Shown here: one piece after another, positions 51,134 to 58,063 of the stretch
Layout of the letters: the number at the start of each line of letters is the position of its first letter
Position numbering within the stretch: the stretch's first letter is position 1
Position numbers and translations under genes: made by a program
The notes under the pieces: generated by a model
The model's database searches: none
What the model was told of the DNA's origin: nothing
Seen by the model: only the letters and a program-made list of their open reading frames with translations
Assembly (NCBI RefSeq): GCF_015690345.1
Contig: NZ_JADPUN010000213.1
Span: forward strand, 1-64,000
Length of the DNA: 64,000 nucleotides
From: Plantactinospora alkalitolerans
GTDB lineage: Bacteria; Actinomycetota; Actinomycetes; Mycobacteriales; Micromonosporaceae
Direction of reading: 5' to 3'

Positions 51134-51883
51134 ATGGGACAGCTCGACGGCAGAACAGCCATCGTGACCGGAGGCACCAGCGGAATCGGCCTGGCCACCG
51201 CAGAGCGCTTCGCGGCGGAGGGCGCACACGTCTACGTCACCGGCCGCCGCCAGGACGCACTCGACGCCGCAGTGGCCAGGATCGGCCACAGTGCGACCGG
51301 CGTACGCGGCGACGTCACCGAGCTGGCCGACCTGGACCGGCTCTACGAGACGGTGGCCAAGCAGAACCGGCGCATCGACGTGCTGTTCGCGAACGCGGGC
51401 GGCGGCGAGTTCTCCACTCTTGAGCAGGTCACCGCGAAGCACTTCGACGAGACGTTCGGCCGCAACACCAAGGGGCTGCTGTTCACGGTCCAGAAGGCAC
51501 TGCCGCTGCTGAACGACGGTGCCTCCGTCATCCTGCAGTCCTCCAACGCGGGCACCCTCGGCAACGAGGCGTTCGGCGTGTACGCGGCCTCCAAGGCGGC
51601 CGTACGCTCCTTCGCCCGTACCTGGGCCGCCGAACTCAGGGGCCGTTCGATCCGGGTCAACGCCATCAGCCCCGGCACGATCGACACTCCGGGTATCGAC
51701 GGTCTCGTGCCGGACCAGGAGCAGGCCGACCAGCTCAAGTCGTACCTGGCCGGCACGATCCCGATGGGACGTATCGGCCGGCCCGACGAGGTGGCGAGCG
51801 CCGTTCTCTTCCTCGCCTCGGACCAGAGCAGTTTCATCACCGGTACCGAGCTCTTCGTCGACGGCGGTCGCAACCAGATCTGA
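51134..51883 (+). CDS. Short-chain dehydrogenase/reductase
   Basis: This is a 249-residue classical SDR. The NAD(P) loop is TGGTSGIG, the active site is Ser-Tyr-Lys in [23 protein letters not shown], and [12 protein letters not shown] follows. The arginine in TGRRQDAL suggests NADP preference. It probably reduces a small ketone or aldehyde, with substrate unknown. The ATG at 51134 is clear. It lies downstream of the TetR gene, upstream of a truncated LLM protein, and the three may be related. Confidence 0.92.
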   Translation: MGQLDGRTAIVTGGTSGIGLATAERFAAEGAHVYVTGRRQDALDAAVARIGHSATGVRGDVTELADLDRLYETVAKQNRRIDVLFANAGGGEFSTLEQVTAKHFDETFGRNTKGLLFTVQKALPLLNDGASVILQSSNAGTLGNEAFGVYAASKAAVRSFARTWAAELRGRSIRVNAISPGTIDTPGIDGLVPDQEQADQLKSYLAGTIPMGRIGRPDEVASAVLFLASDQSSFITGTELFVDGGRNQI

Positions 51884-51910
51884 CCGCCACCTCCGGCCAC
51901 CGACGCCAAG

Positions 51911-51974
51911 CTGTCCTGCTTCCTCGTTCCTGGTTCCTGGCACCTGCCTGCCGGCCTGGCAGGAACCAGGACAG
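51911..51974 (+). terminator. Long hairpin between SDR and LLM genes
   Basis: CCTGGTTCCTG (51929-51939) pairs with CAGGAACCAGG (51960-51970); a further CTGTCCTG (51911-51918) can pair with CAGGACAG (51967-51974), giving an alternative stem. It may be a terminator after SDR or an attenuator before the LLM gene. Confidence 0.55.
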
Positions 51975-52036
51975 CGTCCGCGTACCGCGCCGCGTTCTGC
52001 GAATGCCGGCGACACCGCACAGACAGGACCTGAGCA

Positions 52037-52720
52037 ATGCAGCTGGGATCGACAGGCATCTGGAGTATCGAGCTGCGGATGGCCGATCCGTACGAGATCG
52101 GCGACGCCGCGGCCGAACTGGACGAACTGGGCTGGGGGACCCTGTGGATACCGGGTCTCGGCGGCGGCGACATCCTCGGTGACTCGGAGCGGCTGTTGCG
52201 GGCGACGCGCACGGCAAAGGTGGCCGTCGGAGTCGCGAGCATCTGGCGACACCAGGCCGCCGAGATCGCGGCCGGGCACGCGCGCCTCCAGGACGCTCAC
52301 GGCCACCGGCACCTGCTGGGCCTCGGCGTCAGCGATCCCGCAGCCGCGCAGCACGCGGGACAGCCGTACCGGCCCCTGGCAGAAATGGGCAGCTACCTCG
52401 ACACACTCGACCAGGCGCCCGCACCGGTACCTCCGGGGGAGCGACTGCTGGCGGCACTCGGGCTCCTCCGCCCGTTCCTCGGCATGGACCACTACGCCCG
52501 AAGCCTGCGCCGCCAGGGATTCGCCGAGGAGGAGCTGACCTACGGAGGCAGCGACCGGCTCGTCGACAGCATCGTGGCCTGGGGAGACCTGGAAACGATC
52601 GGTGCGCGCGTCCAGGCACACCACCAGGCCGGCGCCGACCATGTCTGCCTCCATGTCGTCGGCGCCGGCCCAGGCATGCCGCTGCCCCAGTGGCGCGAGC
52701 TGGCCCCGCTCACCACCTGA
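52037..52720 (+). CDS. LLM-class (F420-dependent) oxidoreductase with an internal deletion
   Basis: This is a 227-residue protein of the luciferase-like monooxygenase class, in the TIGR03620-type branch. The N-terminal half is normal (GSTGIWSIELRM, WGTLWIPGLGGGDIL, GHARLQDAHGHRHLLGLGVSD). The C-terminal GSDRLVDSIVAWGD and AGADHVCLHVVGAG are normal too. Between LLAALG and LLRPFLGMDHYARS about 50 residues of the barrel core expected in relatives are missing, but the frame is kept. The protein may be inactive, or the family may include a short form. It follows the SDR gene. The ATG at 52037 is clear. Confidence 0.75.
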   Translation: MQLGSTGIWSIELRMADPYEIGDAAAELDELGWGTLWIPGLGGGDILGDSERLLRATRTAKVAVGVASIWRHQAAEIAAGHARLQDAHGHRHLLGLGVSDPAAAQHAGQPYRPLAEMGSYLDTLDQAPAPVPPGERLLAALGLLRPFLGMDHYARSLRRQGFAEEELTYGGSDRLVDSIVAWGDLETIGARVQAHHQAGADHVCLHVVGAGPGMPLPQWRELAPLTT

Positions 52721-52731
52721 CGGACAGGGGC

Positions 52732-53829
52732 TCAGATCCGCGAGGTGAAGGTGGAGAGGAAGCCGTGCGGTATCGGGCTGCCGGTGTTGTCGAAGCAGAG
52801 CGTGTCGACCTCGGCGGCGGTGGCGGAGAGCTTCCACGGCTGAGTCAGGTGGCAGTACTCCGACCCCGGGCCGTAGGCGGTGACCTGGGCGTGCGTTTCC
52901 TTCTCGCCCAGGAACGGGTACGTGACCAGGTAACGGCCGGCCGGAACGAGCGGGGTCGAGGAGTTGAACCCGAACCCGCCGGCCGGGTAGTTCCAGTTCG
53001 TCTGGCCGGCGCTGGCCGAGAAGAAGTAACCGGTGTACTTCGGCGGGCCGAACGAGCCGAACACCGCCCGCTCGCGGTGGTAGGACAGGGTGAACTCGCT
53101 GGCGACCGGCGCCCCGGCCTGGTCCCAGCAGGTGACGTACGCGATGATGTCGACCCCGCTGTTGCCCCAGCGGATCACCTTGCACCGGCGCGGACCGGCG
53201 TTCGGCTGCACCGCCGTCACCTGGAGGTTGCCGGCGAGCGCGCCGGCCACGCCGACCCCACCGAGCCGGACCTGGTACAGCCCGAGGCCGCCAGCCAGCA
53301 CACTCACGCCGCCACCGGTCGAGTTGTACGACTGAACGACCGCCGCCCCGCCCCACTGGAGCCAGGCATGGCTGCCGTCCACCACCGGGACCAGCCCTGA
53401 GCTGTACGTCCACAGCACGGTGAACGGCGTGTCGTCCCGCCCGCCACCCGGCCGGTGGCACTGGACGTCGACGATCTCGTCCGCACCGGACTGGCCCCAG
53501 CGGACGATCTCGCAGTAGTGCCCGGTCCGGTTGACCGGGGTGACGTGCACGTTGCCGCGTGCGCCGGCACCGACCTGCGGGAACCTGATGTTGTAGCGAC
53601 CAGGGGCCAGCCGTATCCCCTCGGCGGACAGGGCGGGGAAGGCGGTCTTCCAGCTACCCCACTGCCGGGTGGGGTCGAGGACGGTCCAGACCGGCATGAT
53701 CGGGTTGTCGACGTACGCGAAGCCGTACCGGTCGGCGGCAGCGGCCTGGCTCGGGCCGGGCGGGGCCAGGACGGTGGCCGCCAGCGCGGCGACGAGAGTG
53801 ATGGCGAGCATGCGGGGACGGAGTCGCAT
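52732..53829 (-). CDS. Secreted protein with three imperfect repeats
   Basis: This is a 365-residue protein with a signal peptide (about 1-31, cut after SQA). The mature part holds three imperfect domains of about 110 residues: about 34-140, 145-250 and 255-365. Each has a GRY(N/L)(I/V)-type strand and then a cysteine-containing stretch, with two repeats keeping (I/V)RWG(Q/N)SG. Paired cysteines in each repeat could form disulfides. No known family is named. A surface or adhesion role is possible. The ATG at 53829 is clear. Confidence 0.75.
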   Translation of the reverse strand: MRLRPRMLAITLVAALAATVLAPPGPSQAAAADRYGFAYVDNPIMPVWTVLDPTRQWGSWKTAFPALSAEGIRLAPGRYNIRFPQVGAGARGNVHVTPVNRTGHYCEIVRWGQSGADEIVDVQCHRPGGGRDDTPFTVLWTYSSGLVPVVDGSHAWLQWGGAAVVQSYNSTGGGVSVLAGGLGLYQVRLGGVGVAGALAGNLQVTAVQPNAGPRRCKVIRWGNSGVDIIAYVTCWDQAGAPVASEFTLSYHRERAVFGSFGPPKYTGYFFSASAGQTNWNYPAGGFGFNSSTPLVPAGRYLVTYPFLGEKETHAQVTAYGPGSEYCHLTQPWKLSATAAEVDTLCFDNTGSPIPHGFLSTFTSRI

Positions 53830-53977
53830 CTGGCCTCCAGTTGGCGTGGTCCGATGTGCTCCGGAGTGTGCGGCCCCGTTCGCCCCGGCCGCTGTCGGTT
53901 CCTGGGCAGTCGTGGCGGCACAGCGCCAACACCCACTTGGGGCGTAGCCGGAATATGCAGCGGAATCCGGAACGTGA

Positions 53978-54031
53978 CGGGAGGGCTCCAGGATCCGGCC
54001 GGTTGCCGCCAGCGTCGCCGGAGCCCTCCCG
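53978..54031 (-). terminator. Long-stem terminator for the small-gene pair
   Basis: CGGGAGGGCTCC (53978-53989) and GGAGCCCTCCCG (54020-54031) are a perfect 12-base inverted repeat with a 30-base loop, 18 bases past the stop of the leftward gene at 54049. It probably ends that transcript before the secreted-protein gene. Confidence 0.7.
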
Positions 54032-54048
54032 CCGGTGATCGGGTCGGG

Positions 54049-54315
54049 TCAGGGCGAGGTGCGGACCCAGCCGAGGAAGCGTTCGCTCAGACTGCGCGCC
54101 TCGGGGGCCGTGCCGGGGTTGAGCGCGTGCAGGTCCCGGAACGCCTCGGCCAACGAACCGCCGAGGTGGACGGTCAGCGCGGCGTGCTGGCCGGCGTACT
54201 CGCGAGTCAGAGCGAGCCGGGCGGACCCGCACGGCCAGGGCTGTCCGTCGGTCCGGCACAACCAGAGCGGTCGGAGCGGTGTGTGCGGCTCGGATCGCGT
54301 CGCGGGCGCGTTCAC
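54049..54315 (-). CDS. Small hypothetical protein (CRxDGxPWPC type)
   Basis: This is an 88-residue protein with the recurring actinobacterial pattern HTPLRPLWLCRTDGQPWPC and AFRDLHALNP ahead of SERFLGWVR. I recall such proteins beside XRE/DUF397 genes; some are mislabelled flavin reductase. The cysteine pair could bind metal or form a disulfide. Its GTG at 54315 overlaps the stop of the upstream small gene by four bases (GTGA). Function is unknown. Confidence 0.72.
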   Translation of the reverse strand: MNAPATRSEPHTPLRPLWLCRTDGQPWPCGSARLALTREYAGQHAALTVHLGGSLAEAFRDLHALNPGTAPEARSLSERFLGWVRTSP

Positions 54316-54644
54316 CGGCCCGTCACCTCGGCCCGCCCGCTGCGCAGCCGCTGGCTTCGCACCGTATGCGCGGGTTCGGCGTCGACCAGGGTCTGGGCGT
54401 TCCGGCCGAAGCGGGTGCTCCGGTTGGTGGCGCGCGGCTGGGGACGCGGAGCGGGACCGCCCGTTCTCGCGAGTTGGGGCGGGGCGTCGGGCCTCGGTAG
54501 TACACGGTGCGTGAGCACCGAGCGGCCGCGGTCGGGACAGGAGCGCCACCACAGCCCGCACCGGCAGTAGAGCCACCAACGGCGCCAGTAACGACGGTGC
54601 CGTACGACGAGCGGTGGTCCCTCGCGCCGATCGGTATTTCCCAT
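54312..54644 (-). CDS. Small basic hypothetical protein (WRRWWLYCRCG type)
   Basis: This is a 110-residue, very basic protein. Its opening REGPPLVVRHRRYWRRWWLYCRCG with three nearby cysteines (YCRCGLWWRSC) is a pattern I recall from actinomycetes beside the CRxDGxPWPC protein. The tail is Arg/Pro-rich. The ATG at 54644 has GGAGG upstream; a GTG at 54647 is one codon earlier. It overlaps the next gene by four bases, so the two are translated together. Function is unknown. Confidence 0.68.
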   Translation of the reverse strand: MGNTDRREGPPLVVRHRRYWRRWWLYCRCGLWWRSCPDRGRSVLTHRVLPRPDAPPQLARTGGPAPRPQPRATNRSTRFGRNAQTLVDAEPAHTVRSQRLRSGRAEVTGR

Positions 54645-54873
54645 CACGCCCTCCTGCTGCTCGGTCGCCTACGCATGGATGGGGGTCACTCCACTACGGG
54701 GGAAGTCGAGTGACCCCCTCGGTTCCGCCCTGGCGGTCTGGCCGGTCCTGAGCGGTCCCGCTGGTGACACTCTGCTGTGGCATGCTTACGGTCGATAGTG
54801 GATTAGCCGCAATCCGGAGCGATGGACGGATCCTCTGGGTGCGCTGAAATCGGCGGAATGACCTTGGGGAGGC

Positions 54874-55680
54874 GTGGAACGCGTGGGTATCTCACCTTCG
54901 GAGTACCTGCTCCGGGAATTGCGGCGGCGACGCAAGGCAGCCAGCGTGACGCAGGAGATGTTGGGCGGGCAGTGTTACTGCTCGGACTCGCAGATATCAG
55001 CCATCGAGACCGGCGCGACTCCGGTCACGCTGAAGCACCTGCGACTCGTGGACAACGCCCTGGAGACCGGCGGCTACTTCGAAACACTCTGGAACGAGCT
55101 GGTCAAGGACGACGCCGCGCCCGTCTGGCTCCGCGAGTGGCTGGAGTACGAGCGCGAGGCACGCACTCTCCGCTGGTACGAGCCGGCTTTCGTGCCAGGA
55201 CTCTTCCAAACCGAGGCGTACGCTCGCGCGCTGTTCTCGCTTAACCGACTCTCGTTAGGCGCGATCGAACAGCAGGTTGCGTCCCGGATGGAAAGGCAGG
55301 CTGTTCTTGACCGCGATGATCCGCCGCAACTCTTCGTCGTGTTGGACGAGATGGTGATCCGTCGGCTCTGCGGCACCCGACAGGTGGTCGTCGCCCAGTT
55401 GGAGCACCTGCTGGACCTGGCCGAGCGTCCAAATGTCGATCTACACCTCATACCGACCGCCACTGGCCTGTACTCGGGTCTAGCTGGTGCGTTCATCGTC
55501 GCGGATCTTCCCGACTGCAACCGGGTCGGCTATGTGGACAATCAGCTCACTGCGCAGGTCGTCACCCGAAACGAGGACGTTGCTAACCTTGGGGTGTCGT
55601 GGGATGCCGTACACGGCGAAGCGTTGCCCCGCGCACAGAGTCTCGATCTCTTGAAGGAAGTGACCAAGTCATGGACGTGA
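54874..55680 (+). CDS. XRE-family regulator with DUF5753-type C-terminal domain
   Basis: This is a 268-residue protein. The N-terminal HTH (about 12-65) reads LLRELRRRRKAASVTQEMLGGQCYCSDSQISAIETG; the remainder is DUF5753-like with RWYEPAFVPGLFQTEAYARAL, LDEMVIRRLCGT and VDLHLIPTATGLYSGLAGAFIVA. Such regulators are typical of Streptomyces and relatives and are nearly always followed by a DUF397 gene, as here with a ten-base overlap. The GTG at 54874 is the start of the family frame. It is divergent from the small-gene pair. Confidence 0.92.
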   Translation: MERVGISPSEYLLRELRRRRKAASVTQEMLGGQCYCSDSQISAIETGATPVTLKHLRLVDNALETGGYFETLWNELVKDDAAPVWLREWLEYEREARTLRWYEPAFVPGLFQTEAYARALFSLNRLSLGAIEQQVASRMERQAVLDRDDPPQLFVVLDEMVIRRLCGTRQVVVAQLEHLLDLAERPNVDLHLIPTATGLYSGLAGAFIVADLPDCNRVGYVDNQLTAQVVTRNEDVANLGVSWDAVHGEALPRAQSLDLLKEVTKSWT

Positions 55681-55871
55681 CTGGCGCACGGTGGCGGAAG
55701 TCGACCCGCTCGTCCACCAACGGCGGCGCGTGTGTGGAGGTCGCCGACAACCTGCTCGGTGTCGTCCTGGTGCGCGACACCAAGGACCGCGACGGCGGCA
55801 CACTGTCCTTCGGGCCTGCGGGCTGGCAGGCGTTCATCGACCTCACCAAGCGGACGGGACGGGTTGGTTGA
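55671..55871 (+). CDS. DUF397 small protein
   Basis: This is a 66-residue protein with WRKSTRSSTNGGACVEVAD and VLVRDTKDRDGGTLSFGPAGWQAFI, the standard DUF397 pattern. It overlaps the XRE gene by ten bases. DUF397 proteins accompany XRE/DUF5753 regulators and may act as their antagonists or partners, as in the BldB/WhiJ-type systems. The ATG at 55671 is clear. Confidence 0.92.
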   Translation: MDVTGARWRKSTRSSTNGGACVEVADNLLGVVLVRDTKDRDGGTLSFGPAGWQAFIDLTKRTGRVG

Positions 55872-55992
55872 CGATCTCTCCGTGATCCAGGATGGCGAGG
55901 TCGTGTAAGCAGCAGTCCTGCACCCGCCGCGATATGTCCGGGTCTGGCTTAATGCGTTGTTGCCTTGCCGACCCGGGATCTACTGTTCGGTG

Positions 55993-56694
55993 ATGTTGTC
56001 GCAACCGCTGACGGTGACCTTCGACGCGCACGACGCGACCCGGCTGGCGCAGTTCTGGGCCGGCATGCTCGCCCGGGAGGTCGTCGAGGACGCCGGTGGT
56101 GCGCTCCTGCCTGGCGAGGAGACCCAGGTCAGCCTCCGGTTCGTCCCGAGCCGTGCGGAGAAGGTGGGGCTGAACCGCATCCACCTTCACCTGACCAGCG
56201 CCAGCGATGCCGACCAGCAGCAGACGGTGGCGACGGCGCTGAAGCTCGGCGCCAGCCATCTCGACGTCGGACAGCGCCCCGAGGAGGAACACATCGTCCT
56301 GGCCGACCCCGAGGGCAACGAGTTCTGTGTGATCGAGCCGGGCAACTCCTTTCTCGCCGGCTGCGGACTGCTCGGGGAACTCGCCTGCGACGGCACCCGG
56401 GACGTCGGCCTCTTCTGGAGCGAGGCGCTGGGCTGGCCGCTGGTGTGGGACCAGGACCAGGAGACCGCGATCCAGTTGCCGCACGGCGGCACGAAGGTCG
56501 CGTGGGGAGGCCCGCCGGTGGCTCCGAAAGAGGCGCGGAACCGGCAGCGCTTCGACCTCGCGGCCGGTGGCGACCAGCAGGCGGAGGTCGACCGGCTGAT
56601 CTCCCTCGGTGCCACCCGGCTCGAGGACGGTGCGGACGGCGCCGTCATGCTGGCCGATCCCGACGGCAACGAGTTCTGCGTGCGAGGGCACTGA
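55993..56694 (+). CDS. VOC-superfamily protein (glyoxalase-like, two domains)
   Basis: This is a 233-residue protein with two vicinal-oxygen-chelate modules. The first covers about 1-115, with LNRIHLHLTSASDADQQ and ADPEGNEFCVIEPG; the second covers about 120-233, with RFDLAAGGDQQAEVDRL and ADPDGNEFCVRGH. The repeated (A)DP(E/D)GNEFC element is a glyoxalase_6-type signature. The substrate is unknown. The ATG at 55993 is the better start because the longer reading begins in an unrelated sequence. Confidence 0.88.
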   Translation: MLSQPLTVTFDAHDATRLAQFWAGMLAREVVEDAGGALLPGEETQVSLRFVPSRAEKVGLNRIHLHLTSASDADQQQTVATALKLGASHLDVGQRPEEEHIVLADPEGNEFCVIEPGNSFLAGCGLLGELACDGTRDVGLFWSEALGWPLVWDQDQETAIQLPHGGTKVAWGGPPVAPKEARNRQRFDLAAGGDQQAEVDRLISLGATRLEDGADGAVMLADPDGNEFCVRGH

Positions 56695-56752
56695 CCCCAG
56701 CCCTCAAGCTGTCCCACGTCGCGGCTTGGTCGCCATGTGTCAAAGTCGATGC

Positions 56753-57616
56753 ATGCCGACCTCGCCGGATCCCAGGATCGATTCGCATTCGAAAGCAACG
56801 ACCGTCTCCAGCGGGGCAAGTCGGCTGGGGCAGGATCTACGGCAGGGCCGGAATCTCGATCTTTACATCGCCGTCACGGTTGCGGTCGTCACCGCCGCGC
56901 TCGGTGTCCTCGGTGTCGTCGATTCGAGCATCCTGGCGGCCTCCACGCTCGCGGTACTTGCCGTCATGGCAATCTCCGGACTCGCCACCAGGCACGAGGT
57001 CGACGGCGTCCGGACGGCTCTCAACCGAATCGCAGCCAGCGAGACCGGAGAGGTCGCAGCGGAACGCTTCCTGTCGTCGCATCCGCCGGCAGTCGACACG
57101 GAGATCGCGACCGCGACCGACATCGCCATCGTCGGCATAACACTGACCCGTACCGTCCGGGACATGTTGCCGGTGTTGGACCGCCGGCTGCGGGCCGGTG
57201 CGCGAGTCCGAGTCGTGCTGATCGACACCGACAGCGGGGCCAACGCAGAGGCAGTGGCCCGTAGTAAGAAGGCTGACACGCCCGAGTTCTACCGGAACCG
57301 GGTGTCGGCCACTCTCGACCTCCTGCGCGTCCTCGCATCCTCTGGGTCAAGCGAATCGGCCCTACAGATCCGCCTTTTGCCGTTCGTACCGACCTTCGGG
57401 TTGCTCCTGGTGGACGCCGATGATGTCCATGGTCGCATCCGCGTAGCGATGTACCAGCATCGGACCCTTGAACCCAATCCGACGTTCGGCCTTCGTGCCG
57501 ACCGGGACGCCTGGTGGTATGGCCTGTTCAAGGGGCAGTTCGAGACGATGTGGGAAAGTGCCCGCGAGCGTGAACCGGGCACGGGCGGTCACGCGGCGCG
57601 CGGTGGCAGCAACTGA
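56753..57616 (+). CDS. Two-TM protein with a cytosolic effector-like domain
   Basis: This is a 287-residue protein. A short N-terminus, two membrane helices (about 38-58 and 62-80), then a soluble domain: ATDIAIVGITLTRTVRDMLPVLDRRLRAGARVRVVLID resembles the strand-turn-helix of phospholipase D-like/SMODS-associated domains, and RIRVAMYQHRTLEPNPTFGL follows it. A full HKD motif is absent, so PLD activity is not claimed. I chose the ATG at 56753. It lies upstream of a Trypco1 and a trypsin-STAND gene on the same strand and may be part of that conflict system. Function is unknown. Confidence 0.6.
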   Translation: MPTSPDPRIDSHSKATTVSSGASRLGQDLRQGRNLDLYIAVTVAVVTAALGVLGVVDSSILAASTLAVLAVMAISGLATRHEVDGVRTALNRIAASETGEVAAERFLSSHPPAVDTEIATATDIAIVGITLTRTVRDMLPVLDRRLRAGARVRVVLIDTDSGANAEAVARSKKADTPEFYRNRVSATLDLLRVLASSGSSESALQIRLLPFVPTFGLLLVDADDVHGRIRVAMYQHRTLEPNPTFGLRADRDAWWYGLFKGQFETMWESAREREPGTGGHAARGGSN

Positions 57617-57741
57617 CGTGGTGACGTACTGCTGCGAAGGCGGCGCGAACGCGACTTCGTCGATCTCGCGGAACGCGGATCCACGTCCGTGCCCGTCAGA
57701 TTCCGTTGTAGCGCCTGAAACCGTCGCGGTAGTGTGTGCCG

Positions 57742-58056
57742 ATGGTGGAGTCGGGGTCGACACCGGTCTACATACCGACCGTCAGGGTGGATGACCAGCG
57801 CCAGATCGGCTGGGGCGACGTCGGTCTCGAACGGTTGCGTGAGCGGATCGACGATGTCCGGGCGGCCATCGTGTCGGCCGCCAACGGGGTGGCGGAGAGC
57901 CTGAGTGCCGCGCCGTCCGCCCCCGGTTGGGAGATGAACGAGGTGACCGCCACCTTCGGCGTCTCCCTGGTCGCCGAGTCCGGCGTGATCGTCAGCAAGG
58001 CCTCGGCTTCGGCGTCCCTCGAGGTGTCGGTGACCTTCACCAGACGGGACTCCTAG
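57742..58056 (+). CDS. Trypco1 (trypsin-co-occurring domain 1, CU044_2847-like) protein
   Basis: This is a 104-residue small protein. The C-terminal part, MNEVTATFGVSLVAESG and KASASASLEVSVTF, matches the Trypco1 beta pattern. The domain is known mainly from its co-occurrence with trypsin-like peptidase proteins in actinobacterial conflict systems. It lies seven bases ahead of a trypsin-NB-ARC-TPR gene, and the two are surely one operon. It could be the protease target or an adaptor. A GTG at 57736 is two codons upstream; ATG 57742 is preferred. Confidence 0.82.
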   Translation: MVESGSTPVYIPTVRVDDQRQIGWGDVGLERLRERIDDVRAAIVSAANGVAESLSAAPSAPGWEMNEVTATFGVSLVAESGVIVSKASASASLEVSVTFTRRDS

Positions 58057-58063
58057 CAATCCG

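Noticed and set aside
51092-53461. A 789-codon minus-strand frame over SDR, LLM and the secreted-protein gene
   Set aside because: It crosses three real genes and their spacers, with no domain signature.
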